DNA of 64,000 nucleotides, from contig NZ_JAFBDQ010000012.1 of the NCBI RefSeq assembly GCF_016908315.1, positions 43,680 through 107,679 on the forward strand, given 5' to 3'. Each line of letters opens with the position of its first letter. The first letter of the stretch is position 1. Made by a program: the position numbers and the translations under genes. This DNA is from Halanaerobacter jeridensis (GTDB taxonomy: Bacteria > Bacillota > Halanaerobiia > Halobacteroidales > Halobacteroidaceae). This document shows positions 17,472-25,400 of the stretch, in pieces. Below the pieces are notes generated by a model. It ran no database searches. It was not told the DNA's origin and was given only the letters and a program-made list of their open reading frames with translations.

Positions 17472-18402
17472 TTATCAACAAATGGTAGATGCTTATGATA
17501 ATGCTGGCGGCGATAAAGATATTTTTTCCAATAGTGATGTAGCTCATTTGGTGATTGAAGAAGATGAAGTAGTAGGTTCTCATTTAGTAGAGGGATTGAC
17601 AGTTGATGTGGATACGGAAGAGAACTTGGTTAAAGCTAAAATAGTAATTGAAGAAGGTCAGCAGATTGAAAAACCAGTGCACCTCTGTTTTGGAGTACTG
17701 CCTGAAGAAGGATTACAGCAAATAGATATGGATATTACAGTAGAGGATAATGCTGCTGTAGAAATTTTAGCCCATTGTGTGTTCCCTAATGCTAAAGATG
17801 TAACTCATAAGATGGATGCTGAAATCAAGGTAGGAGATAATAGCGAATATATCTATCGTGAAGTGCATGATCACGGTAGTAATGGTGGAGTTGAAGTAAT
17901 TGCTAATACTGATATTGTGATGCAGGAGAATAGTTTATTGAAAACGATCTTTAATTTATTTGAAGGACGAGCGGGATTGATTGATATCTCTTATGAAAGT
18001 GAAATAGGTGCTGATTCTAAAGTAGAAATGATTGCTAAAATAAGCGGTTATGAAGATGATGAAATAAAGATTGAAGAGAATGCGGAATTAAAAGGGGCTA
18101 ATGCCCGAGGATTGTTAGAGACTAGAATAGCTCTTCAAGATGAAGCCAAAGCAGATATTTTAAATGAAATGACTGCTTATGCTCCGGGAGCACAGGGACA
18201 TGTTGACTGTACTGAGGTTATTAAAGATAATGCTCATGCTCGTGCGGTACCAGTAGTTGATGTTCGCCACCCAGAAGCAAAAGTGACCCATGAAGCAGCA
18301 ATTGGTAGTATTGATAGTACCCAATTACAGACTCTTTTGGCCCGTGGATTAGACGAAGAAGAAGCGAGTGACGTTATAATCCAAGGAATGTTGAGAGGAT
18401 AA
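17458..18402 (+). CDS. sufB: SmsB/SufBD-like Fe-S scaffold protein
   Basis: The protein is a beta-helix SufBD-family scaffold that should form a complex with SmsC and build or transfer Fe-S clusters. At 314 residues it is much shorter than SufB (about 470), as expected for SmsB. The C-terminal core retains QGHVDCTEVI and VTHEAAIGSID, which align by position with the functional Cys and Glu regions of SufB, followed by ARGLDEEEASDVIIQGMLR. The start ATG has GGAGGTGG 8 bases upstream inside the smsC gene. It is the last gene before a promoter at 18446. Confidence 0.9.
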   Translation: MAQNDYQQMVDAYDNAGGDKDIFSNSDVAHLVIEEDEVVGSHLVEGLTVDVDTEENLVKAKIVIEEGQQIEKPVHLCFGVLPEEGLQQIDMDITVEDNAAVEILAHCVFPNAKDVTHKMDAEIKVGDNSEYIYREVHDHGSNGGVEVIANTDIVMQENSLLKTIFNLFEGRAGLIDISYESEIGADSKVEMIAKISGYEDDEIKIEENAELKGANARGLLETRIALQDEAKADILNEMTAYAPGAQGHVDCTEVIKDNAHARAVPVVDVRHPEAKVTHEAAIGSIDSTQLQTLLARGLDEEEASDVIIQGMLRG

Positions 18403-18445
18403 AAAGTAGAAAAATGTCAAAATAAAAGGGAAATTAAATTTTTTG

Positions 18446-18473
18446 TTGAAATATAACCATAGTAATATATAAT
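18446..18473 (+). promoter_or_regulatory. Probable promoter of the GGDEF-EAL gene
   Basis: TTGAAA (18446-18451) and TATAAT (18468-18473) are 16 bases apart and lie about 70 bases upstream of the start at 18544. Confidence 0.55.
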
Positions 18474-18543
18474 TATATTTGGTAAATTAAGAATTATTAA
18501 ATTGATAATGGGTACTATTTATGTAATTAGGGGTGGTATTACT

Positions 18544-20586
18544 ATGGAAGAAATTGTTTTAATAGAAGATATAGATAATTATAGAATCTTAATTAATAAA
18601 AGCGGAGATATTATAGGAGTTGGGACTGGAGTAGGGGAATTACTTGCAGTCCCTACTGCTGATATACTAGGAGATAGTTTTTTTTCCTTTTTTAGTGAAA
18701 GCGAACAAATAAAAGTGGAAGAAATATTAAAAAAAGTTATTGTTGATAATCATAATGAAAAATTAGAAAAGGTTACTATAAATATTAATCAACAAAAGAA
18801 AAAAGTTGATTTGAAATTTAATTTAATTAAAGAAGAAGAAGGAGAAATAATTGAGGTTTGCCTAATTAAATCTAAAGAACGGCAAAAAGTTAAAACTAAA
18901 ACTGAGATTTTAGCTGCTTTACCGGATAAAAGTCCTAATCCAGTAATACAGTTAGATCATGATGGTACTATTTTATATGCTAATCAGGCTAGTCGAGAAC
19001 TAATGCAGGAATTAGGGGTCTCTAAAAATGACAAGGTTCCTAAAGAATATCAAGAAATAGTGGATGAAGTACTAGCTACTAATGGTAGTAGAGAAATTAC
19101 TGTGCAATTAGGAGAAGAAATTTATCTCTTTTCTTTTGCTGCCTATACTAAACATGAGTGTGTGTATCTTTACGGTCAGGATATAACGGGCTTAAAGCAG
19201 GCTAATAAACATATTGAACAATTGGTTAATTATGATTTGTTATCAGGATTACCTAATCGTAATTTGTTTATTGACCGCTTAGAGAGATTAATTATTAAGG
19301 CCAAAGAGGCTGATGAGCTGATTGCGGTTTTATTCGCAGATATTGATGATTTCAAGAAGATTAATGATACTTTTGGTCATCAGGCAGGAGATAAATTGTT
19401 GACTGATACGGCTAATAAATTGGAGGAATGTATTACTGAGAGTGATACTTTGGCCCGTTTAAGTGGCGATCAATTTGGGATTTTGATTAATGGTATGAAC
19501 GATATCACTAGATTAAATCAAATACTAGAAGATATCATGGATGAATTTAAAGAGCCATTTACTGTTTATCCTGATCCATTTTGTGACCAAGGTAAAGAAG
19601 TATTTGTCAGTGTCAGTATGGGAGTTTCACTTTATCCCCAGGATAGTACTGAAGTAGAACAGTTAATTAAGAATGCTGAAGTAGCTATGCATAAGGTTAA
19701 ACAGGCAGGCAAAAATAACTATAGATTTTTCTCCCAAGAAATGAATGAATCATTTTTGCAAGAACTAGAGCTAGAAGCTAAATTACGTCGGGCCCTAGAT
19801 AGAAAAGAATTTATTCTTTATTATCAACCACAAATTGATATTCAAGAAAATACCGTTGATGGGGTTGAGGCCTTAATTAGATGGGATAATGATGAATTAG
19901 GGCTAGTTTCTCCAGGACAATTTATTCCTTTGGCTGAAAGAACAGGACTAATATTAGAAATTGGGAATTGGGTTTTACAGCGTGCTTGCTGTGAGACAAA
20001 ATTTATGCAAGAAAAAACAGGCATGGATTTAGAGATAGCAGTTAACCTATCACCGCGACAGTTTAAAGATAAAGAATTAATTGATAAAGTAGATAATGCT
20101 TTGGATCAGAGTGGTTTGGCTCCTCATTATTTAACTTTAGAAATAACTGAAAGTATAATTATGGAAGATATAGACCAGAGTATTGAAACTTTGATGCAGT
20201 TAAAAGAAAGAGGAATTAATATCTCAGTTGATGATTTTGGAACTGGCTATTCGTCTTTAAATTACTTAAGTACTTATCCGCTAGATGAGTTGAAGATAGA
20301 TCGGTCTTTCATTATGGATATTCCTGCAGATGAAGAGAAAGTATCTATTTCGAAAGCAGTTATTAATTTAGCTCATGCTTTAAATTTAACAGTAACTGCT
20401 GAAGGAGTAGAAGAATATGAGCAAATTAAATTTTTAAAAGAAAATGAATGTGAGAGATTACAGGGGTATTATTATTCTAAGCCAGTACCTAGAGATAGTA
20501 TGCTGCACTTTTTAGAATATAAAAATAATTTTGAGGAGGGAAAATATGACGGAACAGGCTATTTGGCGGGGATTAATAGTCGCTGA
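18544..20586 (+). CDS. PAS-GGDEF-EAL protein, likely c-di-GMP phosphodiesterase
   Basis: This cytoplasmic signalling protein (680 residues) has N-terminal PAS-like regions (about 10-100 and 120-215), a GGDEF domain (about 225-390) and an EAL domain (about 410-660). The GGDEF signature is degenerate, SGDQF in LARLSGDQFGIL, although DIDDFKKINDTFGH is kept; cyclase activity is doubtful. The EAL domain is intact (GVEALIRWD, EITES, DDFGTGYSSL, LKIDRSFI), so c-di-GMP hydrolysis is likely, possibly with GTP-regulated input from the GGDEF part. The start at 18544 follows AGGGGTGG; an earlier in-frame ATG at 18502 lacks a ribosome-binding site. Its 3' end overlaps the DUF427 gene by 41 bases. Confidence 0.92.
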   Translation: MEEIVLIEDIDNYRILINKSGDIIGVGTGVGELLAVPTADILGDSFFSFFSESEQIKVEEILKKVIVDNHNEKLEKVTININQQKKKVDLKFNLIKEEEGEIIEVCLIKSKERQKVKTKTEILAALPDKSPNPVIQLDHDGTILYANQASRELMQELGVSKNDKVPKEYQEIVDEVLATNGSREITVQLGEEIYLFSFAAYTKHECVYLYGQDITGLKQANKHIEQLVNYDLLSGLPNRNLFIDRLERLIIKAKEADELIAVLFADIDDFKKINDTFGHQAGDKLLTDTANKLEECITESDTLARLSGDQFGILINGMNDITRLNQILEDIMDEFKEPFTVYPDPFCDQGKEVFVSVSMGVSLYPQDSTEVEQLIKNAEVAMHKVKQAGKNNYRFFSQEMNESFLQELELEAKLRRALDRKEFILYYQPQIDIQENTVDGVEALIRWDNDELGLVSPGQFIPLAERTGLILEIGNWVLQRACCETKFMQEKTGMDLEIAVNLSPRQFKDKELIDKVDNALDQSGLAPHYLTLEITESIIMEDIDQSIETLMQLKERGINISVDDFGTGYSSLNYLSTYPLDELKIDRSFIMDIPADEEKVSISKAVINLAHALNLTVTAEGVEEYEQIKFLKENECERLQGYYYSKPVPRDSMLHFLEYKNNFEEGKYDGTGYLAGINSR

Positions 20587-20836
20587 AAGTAGTGATTGTA
20601 TTGTAGTAGAAGGTAATCACTATTTTCCACCTGGTGATGTAAAAAAAGAATACTTAGTTTCTAGTGATAAAGAGACAATTTGTCCTTGGAAAGGTAGAGC
20701 TGAATATTATAATTTAGTTGCACAGCGCACTTCTGTAGAAAATGTAGCTTGGTCTTATCCTGAACCTAAAGATAAAGCACAACAGATAAAAGAATATATT
20801 GCTTTTGCTGACCAGATAAAAGTAGAAGAAAAATAG
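20546..20836 (+). CDS. DUF427 domain protein
   Basis: A 96-residue soluble protein matching the DUF427 fold throughout (GLIVAESSDCIVVEGNHYFPP, TICPWKGRAEYYNL, NVAWSYPEP, IKEYIAFADQIKV). The family is widespread and its biochemical function is unknown; the fold has been described as a small beta-rich domain. The ATG at 20546 is preceded by GGAGGG 5 bases away, within the end of the upstream gene, so the two are translationally coupled. A terminator directly follows. Confidence 0.88.
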   Translation: MTEQAIWRGLIVAESSDCIVVEGNHYFPPGDVKKEYLVSSDKETICPWKGRAEYYNLVAQRTSVENVAWSYPEPKDKAQQIKEYIAFADQIKVEEK

Positions 20837-20864
20837 CTTCAAATTTGATTGGAGCTATTTTTTT
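20831..20864 (+). terminator. Intrinsic terminator after DUF427 gene
   Basis: A 12-bp stem with one G-T pair (20831-20842 with 20849-20860) is followed by a run of T. It overlaps the DUF427 stop codon. Confidence 0.88.
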
Positions 20865-20870
20865 ATTTCT

Positions 20871-20895
20871 AATTCGGATAATAAAAGTCTATAAT
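20871..20895. promoter_or_regulatory. Candidate operator, site 1 of 4
   Basis: The left half AATTCGGAT and right half GTCTATAAT are 7 bases apart. The TATAAT at 20890-20895 is a likely -10 for the downstream oxidoreductase, so a bound protein would block RNA polymerase. It aligns base for base with sites at 23731, 24127 and 26114. Confidence 0.6.
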
Positions 20896-20943
20896 ATGGA
20901 TGCATTTTACAATTAATTCAATGAGAAGTGAGGAGGGATAATA

Positions 20944-22377
20944 ATGTCTAATTATGAATATGATTTAATAGTAATTGGTGGTGGAGCTGCAGGCATAACT
21001 TCAGCTTTTACTGCGCAGGGATTAGGAAAGAAAGTAGCGATTGTTGAAGAAAATAAGCTAGGTGGAGAATGCACTTGGTCTGGTTGTGTCCCGAGTAAAG
21101 CATTGATTAAAGCAAGTAAAGTAGCACACGAGAGTCAGACAGCAGACAAATACGGGATTAAAACAACAGTAGAGATTGATGATGAGGAAGTTTTAGATTA
21201 TGTAAATTCAGTTATCCAGAAGGTTTATCAAAAGGAAAACCCAGAAGTATTTGCAGAAGCAGGCATTACTGTTTTTAAAGAGAGAGCAGAATTTGTAGAT
21301 GGTCAGACTCTTAACGTAGGAACAGAGGAGATAACAGCAGATAAGATTATGATTGCTACTGGGAGTAAACCTTTTGTGCCGCCAATCCCGGGGCTAGATG
21401 AAGTAGACTATCTAACTAATGAAAGTTTCTTTGAGTTAAGTGAACTGCCTGCCTCAATGATAGTTTTAGGTGGGGGAGCAATTGGAGTGGAGTTGGCCCA
21501 AGCTTTAAATCGTTTAGGAGTAGAAGTAACAATTGTAGAAATGCAGGATAATATTTTACCCCGCGAAGAACCAGAACTAGTTAATATTTTAAGAGATAAG
21601 TTAGTAGCAGAAGGGGTAAATTTACTGACTGGTTATAAAGCAGAGCAGGTAGCACAGAATGATGAGCAATTAATTGAGGTAACAGCAGTTGATAAAGCAG
21701 AAAATGAAAGAACAGTTAGTGCTGAGAAGTTATTGGTCGCTGTAGGTAGAAAACCTAATACAGAAACTCTTAATTTAGATGAAATAGGTGTTGAAACTAA
21801 GCGGCAAGGTATAGTAGTCGACCAGACATTAAAAACATCAGTCCCTAATATTTATGCCTGTGGAGATATTGTAGGTCCTTATCGCTTTAGCCATGTGTCT
21901 AACTATGAAGGAGTGACTGCTACTTTGAATGCTGTGCTGCCTTTACCAATCAAACGAAAAGTTGATTATTCTAATTTATTATGGGTTACTTATACAGACC
22001 CTGAATTGGCCCATTTAGGATTAACTGAGGCTCAAGCTAGAGAAGAATATGGAGAGCAAATAAAAATTTATGAGTATGATTATGCCGAATTAGATAGAGC
22101 AGAAACAGACTCTAACGGTGAAGGTAAGGCTGAATTCATTTGTGATAAGAAAAATAAGATTATTGGGGTTCATATTTTAGGTGCCCGAGCTGGGGAGTTA
22201 ATTCACGAAAGTCAGGTTTTAAAGAATTTGAATCAGCCGCTTACTAAGTTAAATGCAATGATTCATGCTTACCCTACTTATTCTGAATTAAATAAGCAAG
22301 TTGGGAAAGAAGCACAAATTAAGGGTTTAAAAGAGAAGTTCTCTTGGGTAGATAAATTAATGTGGTGGCGAGATTAA
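20944..22377 (+). CDS. FAD-dependent pyridine nucleotide-disulfide oxidoreductase
   Basis: This is a soluble flavoprotein of the dihydrolipoamide dehydrogenase/mercuric reductase group (477 residues). It has an FAD-binding Rossmann motif VIGGGAAGITSAF, the redox-active pair Cys43/Cys48 in GGECTWSGCVPSKA, the NAD(P) motif VLGGGAIGVELAQAL, the second FAD motif IYACGDIVG, and the C-terminal dimerisation domain with HAYPTYSELNKQ. The HAYPTYSE ending resembles MerA-type reductases more than classical lipoamide dehydrogenases (HAHPT-SE). No lipoyl enzyme complex genes are adjacent. The substrate is unknown; a disulfide or thiol/metal reduction role is likely. The gene lies directly behind operator site 1. 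Confidence 0.88.
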   Translation: MSNYEYDLIVIGGGAAGITSAFTAQGLGKKVAIVEENKLGGECTWSGCVPSKALIKASKVAHESQTADKYGIKTTVEIDDEEVLDYVNSVIQKVYQKENPEVFAEAGITVFKERAEFVDGQTLNVGTEEITADKIMIATGSKPFVPPIPGLDEVDYLTNESFFELSELPASMIVLGGGAIGVELAQALNRLGVEVTIVEMQDNILPREEPELVNILRDKLVAEGVNLLTGYKAEQVAQNDEQLIEVTAVDKAENERTVSAEKLLVAVGRKPNTETLNLDEIGVETKRQGIVVDQTLKTSVPNIYACGDIVGPYRFSHVSNYEGVTATLNAVLPLPIKRKVDYSNLLWVTYTDPELAHLGLTEAQAREEYGEQIKIYEYDYAELDRAETDSNGEGKAEFICDKKNKIIGVHILGARAGELIHESQVLKNLNQPLTKLNAMIHAYPTYSELNKQVGKEAQIKGLKEKFSWVDKLMWWRD

Positions 22378-22481
22378 CTAGATGTTTTTTCTGAATTATC
22401 TTAATATTTTGAATAATGATTTATTAATTAATTTTAAGTAGTAGAGAGAATATAATAAACTAATTCAAGGGGGCGTTAATA

Positions 22482-23189
22482 GTGGATTTAGATTTTAGTG
22501 ATTTGAAGGCGGTATTTTTGAATTGCACTTTGAAGAAGTCGCCGCAGCAGTCTCATACTAGAGGTTTATTGGATGTTTCGAAGCATATTATGGAAGAGAA
22601 TGATGTTGATGTCGAAGTGATTAGAGTAGTAGACCATCAAGTAGCCAATGGAGTTTATTCTGATATGACTGAGCACGGTTGGGAGGAAGATGACTGGCCG
22701 GAAATTTATGAAAAGGTACAAGAGTCTGATATTCTTATTTTAGGCACGCCGATTTGGCTAGGAGATAAATCATCTGTTTGTACAAAAGTAATTGAGAGAT
22801 TATATGCTTCTTCAGGTGATTTAAATGAAGAAGGACAGTATGCTTATTATGATCGTGTGGGCGGGACAATCATTACTGGTAATGAAGATGGGGCTAAACA
22901 CTGTGCTATGAATATTTTGTACTCCTTACAGCATTTAGGATTTTTGATTCCACCGCAAGCTGATGCAGCTTGGTTAGGAGAAGCAGGACCTGGTCCATCT
23001 TATTTAGATGAAGATTCTGGCGGACCAGAGAATGATTTTACTAATCGAAATACTACTTTTATGACTTGGAATTTAATGCACATGGCAAAGATGATTAAAG
23101 AGCAAGGTGGGATTCCTGCTCACGGTAATCAACGTAGCAAATGGGATGCGGGATGTAGATTTGATCATCCTAATCCAGAATACAGATAA
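22482..23189 (+). CDS. Flavodoxin-like NAD(P)H-dependent FMN reductase family protein
   Basis: A 235-residue flavodoxin-fold protein: LKAVFLNCTLKKSPQQSHTR supplies the FMN phosphate loop and ESDILILGTPIWLGDKSS the second flavin loop. The GGTIITGNEDGAKHCAMN segment is typical of the NADPH-dependent FMN reductase family. The start is GTG (22482) with AAGGGGG 8 bases before. The C-terminal stretch is rich in Asp, Asn and Gly. It likely transfers electrons from NAD(P)H to an unknown acceptor. It sits between the disulfide oxidoreductase and a DUF1622 membrane protein on the same strand. Confidence 0.85.
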   Translation: MDLDFSDLKAVFLNCTLKKSPQQSHTRGLLDVSKHIMEENDVDVEVIRVVDHQVANGVYSDMTEHGWEEDDWPEIYEKVQESDILILGTPIWLGDKSSVCTKVIERLYASSGDLNEEGQYAYYDRVGGTIITGNEDGAKHCAMNILYSLQHLGFLIPPQADAAWLGEAGPGPSYLDEDSGGPENDFTNRNTTFMTWNLMHMAKMIKEQGGIPAHGNQRSKWDAGCRFDHPNPEYR

Positions 23190-23204
23190 AAATCACAAAT
23201 ATAG

Positions 23205-23232
23205 CTGATGCTCATAATCTAATGGGCATCAG
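23205..23232 (+). terminator. Hairpin, possible weak terminator
   Basis: CTGATGCTCAT (23205-23215) pairs with ATGGGCATCAG (23222-23232) with one G-T pair. The following sequence is T-poor, so it may only attenuate. Confidence 0.5.
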
Positions 23233-23259
23233 TCATATTTAAATCGAGGAGTGATGTTG

Positions 23260-23601
23260 ATGGAGCAGTTAACCGAAACATTGGCTTTATTTATTGCTTT
23301 GGCAGGTGTAGCAGTTATTATTTGGGGCGTGATCATGGCTTTAATTGCTTTAATTAAATTAGAAATTGGACGGTTTAACGGGATGGCTATTTGTTCGAAA
23401 CGTGATAATTTGCGTCATCATTTGGGTTCTTATCTCTTATTGGGACTAGAATTTTTAGTAGCCGCAGATGTAATTCACACCATTTTACATCCTGGTCGAG
23501 AGGAATTAATAATTTTAGGAGCAATAGTGCTAATTAGAACTATATTAAGTTTCTTTTTAAATTTGGAAATGAGAAATAACCATAAAAATTGTACGAAATA
23601 A
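23260..23601 (+). CDS. DUF1622 family membrane protein
   Basis: A 113-residue inner-membrane protein with three predicted helices (about 8-32, 52-70 and 77-97). The segments LEIGRFNG, LRHHLGSYLLLGLEFLVAADV and ILGAIVLIRTILSFFLNLEM are the conserved core of DUF1622. Function of the family is unknown. The ATG at 23260 is preferred because GAGGAG at 23246-23251 is 8 bases away, while earlier in-frame GTG/ATG codons overlap that site. Confidence 0.88.
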   Translation: MEQLTETLALFIALAGVAVIIWGVIMALIALIKLEIGRFNGMAICSKRDNLRHHLGSYLLLGLEFLVAADVIHTILHPGREELIILGAIVLIRTILSFFLNLEMRNNHKNCTK

Positions 23602-23651
23602 GTTTATAATAAAGAATTAGTATAATTTTAGCGATAGATGTTGGTTAATGT

Positions 23652-23692
23652 TTGACTTTTGAATATTTAGTTATTATAATAACAACTAAATA
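23652..23692 (+). promoter_or_regulatory. Strong promoter overlapped by a palindrome, upstream of dsrE-like gene
   Basis: TTGACT (23652-23657) and TATAAT (23675-23680) have an ideal 17-base spacer. An inverted repeat TATTTAGTT (23664-23672) / AACTAAATA (23684-23692) straddles the -10, the geometry of a repressor operator. It is different from the AATTCGGAT palindrome. Confidence 0.65.
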
Positions 23693-23730
23693 AGAGTTAT
23701 AAACTCTGAGTTTTGTATTTTTTTGGAATT

Positions 23731-23755
23731 AACTCGGATGATTAAAATCGCAATT
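23731..23755. promoter_or_regulatory. Candidate operator, site 2 of 4
   Basis: AACTCGGAT, 7 bases, ATCGCAATT. It lies between the promoter at 23652-23680 and the dsrE-like start at 23772, so binding could block elongation or a second promoter. It is the most divergent of the four sites but keeps TCGGAT, the AAA core and the outer AATT. Confidence 0.5.
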
Positions 23756-23771
23756 AAAGGAGTTGATGCTA

Positions 23772-24119
23772 ATGAGCCAAGATTTAGCAGGGTTAACAGT
23801 GGTTTGGACTAGCGGAGATAAAGAAGTAGCTAAAAAAATGGTATTCATGTATACGCTGACTGCAAAATTAAATGGTTGGTGGGATAATATTCGCTTTGTT
23901 ATTTGGGGTCCTTCATCTAAGTTGTTAAGTCAAGATGAGGAATTGCAAAAAGAATTAGCTAAAATGAAAGAAGCAGGAATCAAATTAGAAGCTTGTAAAG
24001 CTTGTGCTGACCAATATGGAGTAAGTTCTAAATTAGAAGAGCTAGGAATTGATGTTAAGTATATGGGCCAACCGCTAACGGAGTGCATTAAAGGCGATTG
24101 GGAAGTAGTTACTTTTTAA
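23772..24119 (+). CDS. DsrE-family protein
   Basis: A 115-residue soluble protein of the DsrE/DsrF-like fold. TVVWTSGDKEVAKKMVFMYTLTA forms the first strand and helix, and NIRFVIWGPSSKLLSQDEELQKEL the second. KLEACKACADQYGVSSKLEELGIDV contains two cysteines where DsrE relatives carry sulfur-transfer residues. DsrE-type proteins trimerise or hexamerise and relay persulfide sulfur, so a sulfur or redox role is likely but unproven here. The start at 23772 is 9 bases from AAAGGAG; nearer in-frame TTG/ATG codons overlap that site. It may pair functionally with the rhodanese at 47952. Confidence 0.85.
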   Translation: MSQDLAGLTVVWTSGDKEVAKKMVFMYTLTAKLNGWWDNIRFVIWGPSSKLLSQDEELQKELAKMKEAGIKLEACKACADQYGVSSKLEELGIDVKYMGQPLTECIKGDWEVVTF

Positions 24120-24126
24120 TTAGATT

Positions 24127-24151
24127 AATTCGGATAATGAAAGTCTGAAAA
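24127..24151. promoter_or_regulatory. Candidate operator, site 3 of 4
   Basis: The left half AATTCGGAT is identical to site 1, as is the following AAT-AAAGTCT pattern (TGAAAGTCT here). It starts 8 bases after the dsrE stop and 54 bases before the start of the frameshifted MCP gene, so it could control the MCP/AhpD-like/flavoprotein genes. Confidence 0.55.
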
Positions 24152-24180
24152 ACGGAATGTATTTAGAGGAGGTGTATTAG

Positions 24181-24841
24181 ATGGAGTCCGATTTATTGTT
24201 TTCGCATCATAGAAGATATAGAAAGTTTATCAGAAAAAGTTGATGTAGGTGGAGAAAACATTAATGAAACGGTGACTAGTATTAAAGAAATCCGCCGTGC
24301 AGTTCAAGAGACAGTCGATATAATTGAAAAACTCGATGATAATGCTCAAGAAATTGAAGAGATAGTAGATTTGATTAATAATATAGCTGAACAGACTAAT
24401 TTATTAGCGTTAAATGCTTCGATAGAAGCAGCGAGAGCAGGCGAAGAGGGGCATGGATTTGCAGTAGTAGCTGAGGAAATACGACAATTGGCAGAAGAAA
24501 CTGCCCAAGCCACAGATGAAATTTCTAATTTAATCACTAAAACACAAAAGCAATCTAAAAAAGGATTAAGTTCTGTCCAAAAAGTAAAACAAAAAACTAA
24601 ACAAGGAGAAAAAGTTGTTAAAGAAACAGGAACGACTTTTTCTGAAATAGAAACAGCAATTGAAAAGACTGCAGTCCGCATTGATGAAACTGCTGATTTT
24701 GCTAATCAACTAGCTGAAAATAGTCAGCAAGTTGATAATGCGACTGAAGAAATTAAACTAATGTCAGATGAGGTTGCTAGTTCGGCTGAAAAATTAACCG
24801 AGATGGCACAAAAGTTGCAAAGATTAATAGAAGAAATTTAA
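24181..24841 (+). pseudogene. Soluble methyl-accepting chemotaxis signalling protein, frameshifted
   Basis: A strong ribosome-binding site (GAGGAGGTG) precedes ATG 24181, but that frame stops after 20 codons. The MCP signalling domain ([36 protein letters not shown]) is in the +1 frame, open from about 24167. Removing one T from the tract 24199-24202 joins the frames as [20 protein letters not shown] and onwards, about 219 residues. The only in-frame start otherwise, GTG 24272, has no ribosome-binding site and would cut into the helical domain. The intact form would be a cytoplasmic receptor without ligand domain or membrane segments. Either a recent null mutation or a sequencing indel explains it. 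Confidence 0.75.
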
Positions 24842-24854
24842 AGGGGGAGATAGT

Positions 24855-25385
24855 ATGAATAGAACTAAACTAGTTAGTGAAGAAGAGGCAGAAGGATTAG
24901 TCGAAGAAATTTATGGCGGTATCAAAAAAGATTTTGGTGGAGTCCCAAATTTATTTAAGGCATTAGCTGTGAAACCGGGTATTTTAAAAGCCAATCTAGA
25001 AAAAGTTAAAAGTATAATGATGACAGGAGATTTAGATAGAACTTTAAAAGAAATGGTAGCAGTAGTAGTTTCAGAAGCTAATGGCTGTGATTATTGTGTA
25101 GGTGCTCATTCAGCTTTTTTAAATCAATTGGGAGTAAAGGAAGAGACAATTAATGAAGTATTAACAGATATTGATAGTGCAGATATTAGTAAAAAGAGGA
25201 AGAAAATTTTAAATTTTGCTGTCCAGTCAACAACTAATCCCCATCAAATTTCTGATGCAGAGTTTAATCAGATTAAAGAATTAGGGTTTACAGATGCTGA
25301 GATAGTAGAATTAGTGTCTGTAATTGATTTATTTACATCTTTTAATATATTTTTAGATACTTTAGAGGTTCAATTAGATCTTTAA
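24855..25385 (+). CDS. AhpD-like (carboxymuconolactone decarboxylase family) peroxidase-related protein
   Basis: A 176-residue all-helical protein of the CMD/AhpD family. The active-site motif CDYCVGAH places the redox pair at Cys78 and Cys81 and the proton-relay His at 85. The preceding LKEMVAVVVSEANG is typical of the family. AhpD-type proteins act as disulfide reductants in alkylhydroperoxide reduction, so it probably handles oxidative or thiol stress. It starts 13 bases after the MCP gene with AAAGGGGGA, and 15 bases before the next flavoprotein, consistent with one operon behind operator site 3. Confidence 0.88.
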   Translation: MNRTKLVSEEEAEGLVEEIYGGIKKDFGGVPNLFKALAVKPGILKANLEKVKSIMMTGDLDRTLKEMVAVVVSEANGCDYCVGAHSAFLNQLGVKEETINEVLTDIDSADISKKRKKILNFAVQSTTNPHQISDAEFNQIKELGFTDAEIVELVSVIDLFTSFNIFLDTLEVQLDL

Positions 25386-25400
25386 AACAGGAGTGATATA

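Noticed and set aside
20944..22377. Dihydrolipoamide dehydrogenase of a pyruvate or glycine-cleavage complex
   Set aside because: There are no lipoyl partner genes nearby, and the C-terminal HAYPTYSE motif and CTWSGC active site fit the MerA-like branch better, so no lpd name was given.
24196..24244. Programmed +1 frameshifting in the MCP gene
   Set aside because: No recognised slippery or RF2-like stop context is placed correctly; a one-base homopolymer indel is simpler.
24272..24841. GTG 24272 as the true start of the soluble MCP
   Set aside because: There is no ribosome-binding site, and the helical sequence upstream in the same frame ([18 protein letters not shown]) is clearly MCP-like and open to 24167, so a frameshift explains the data better.
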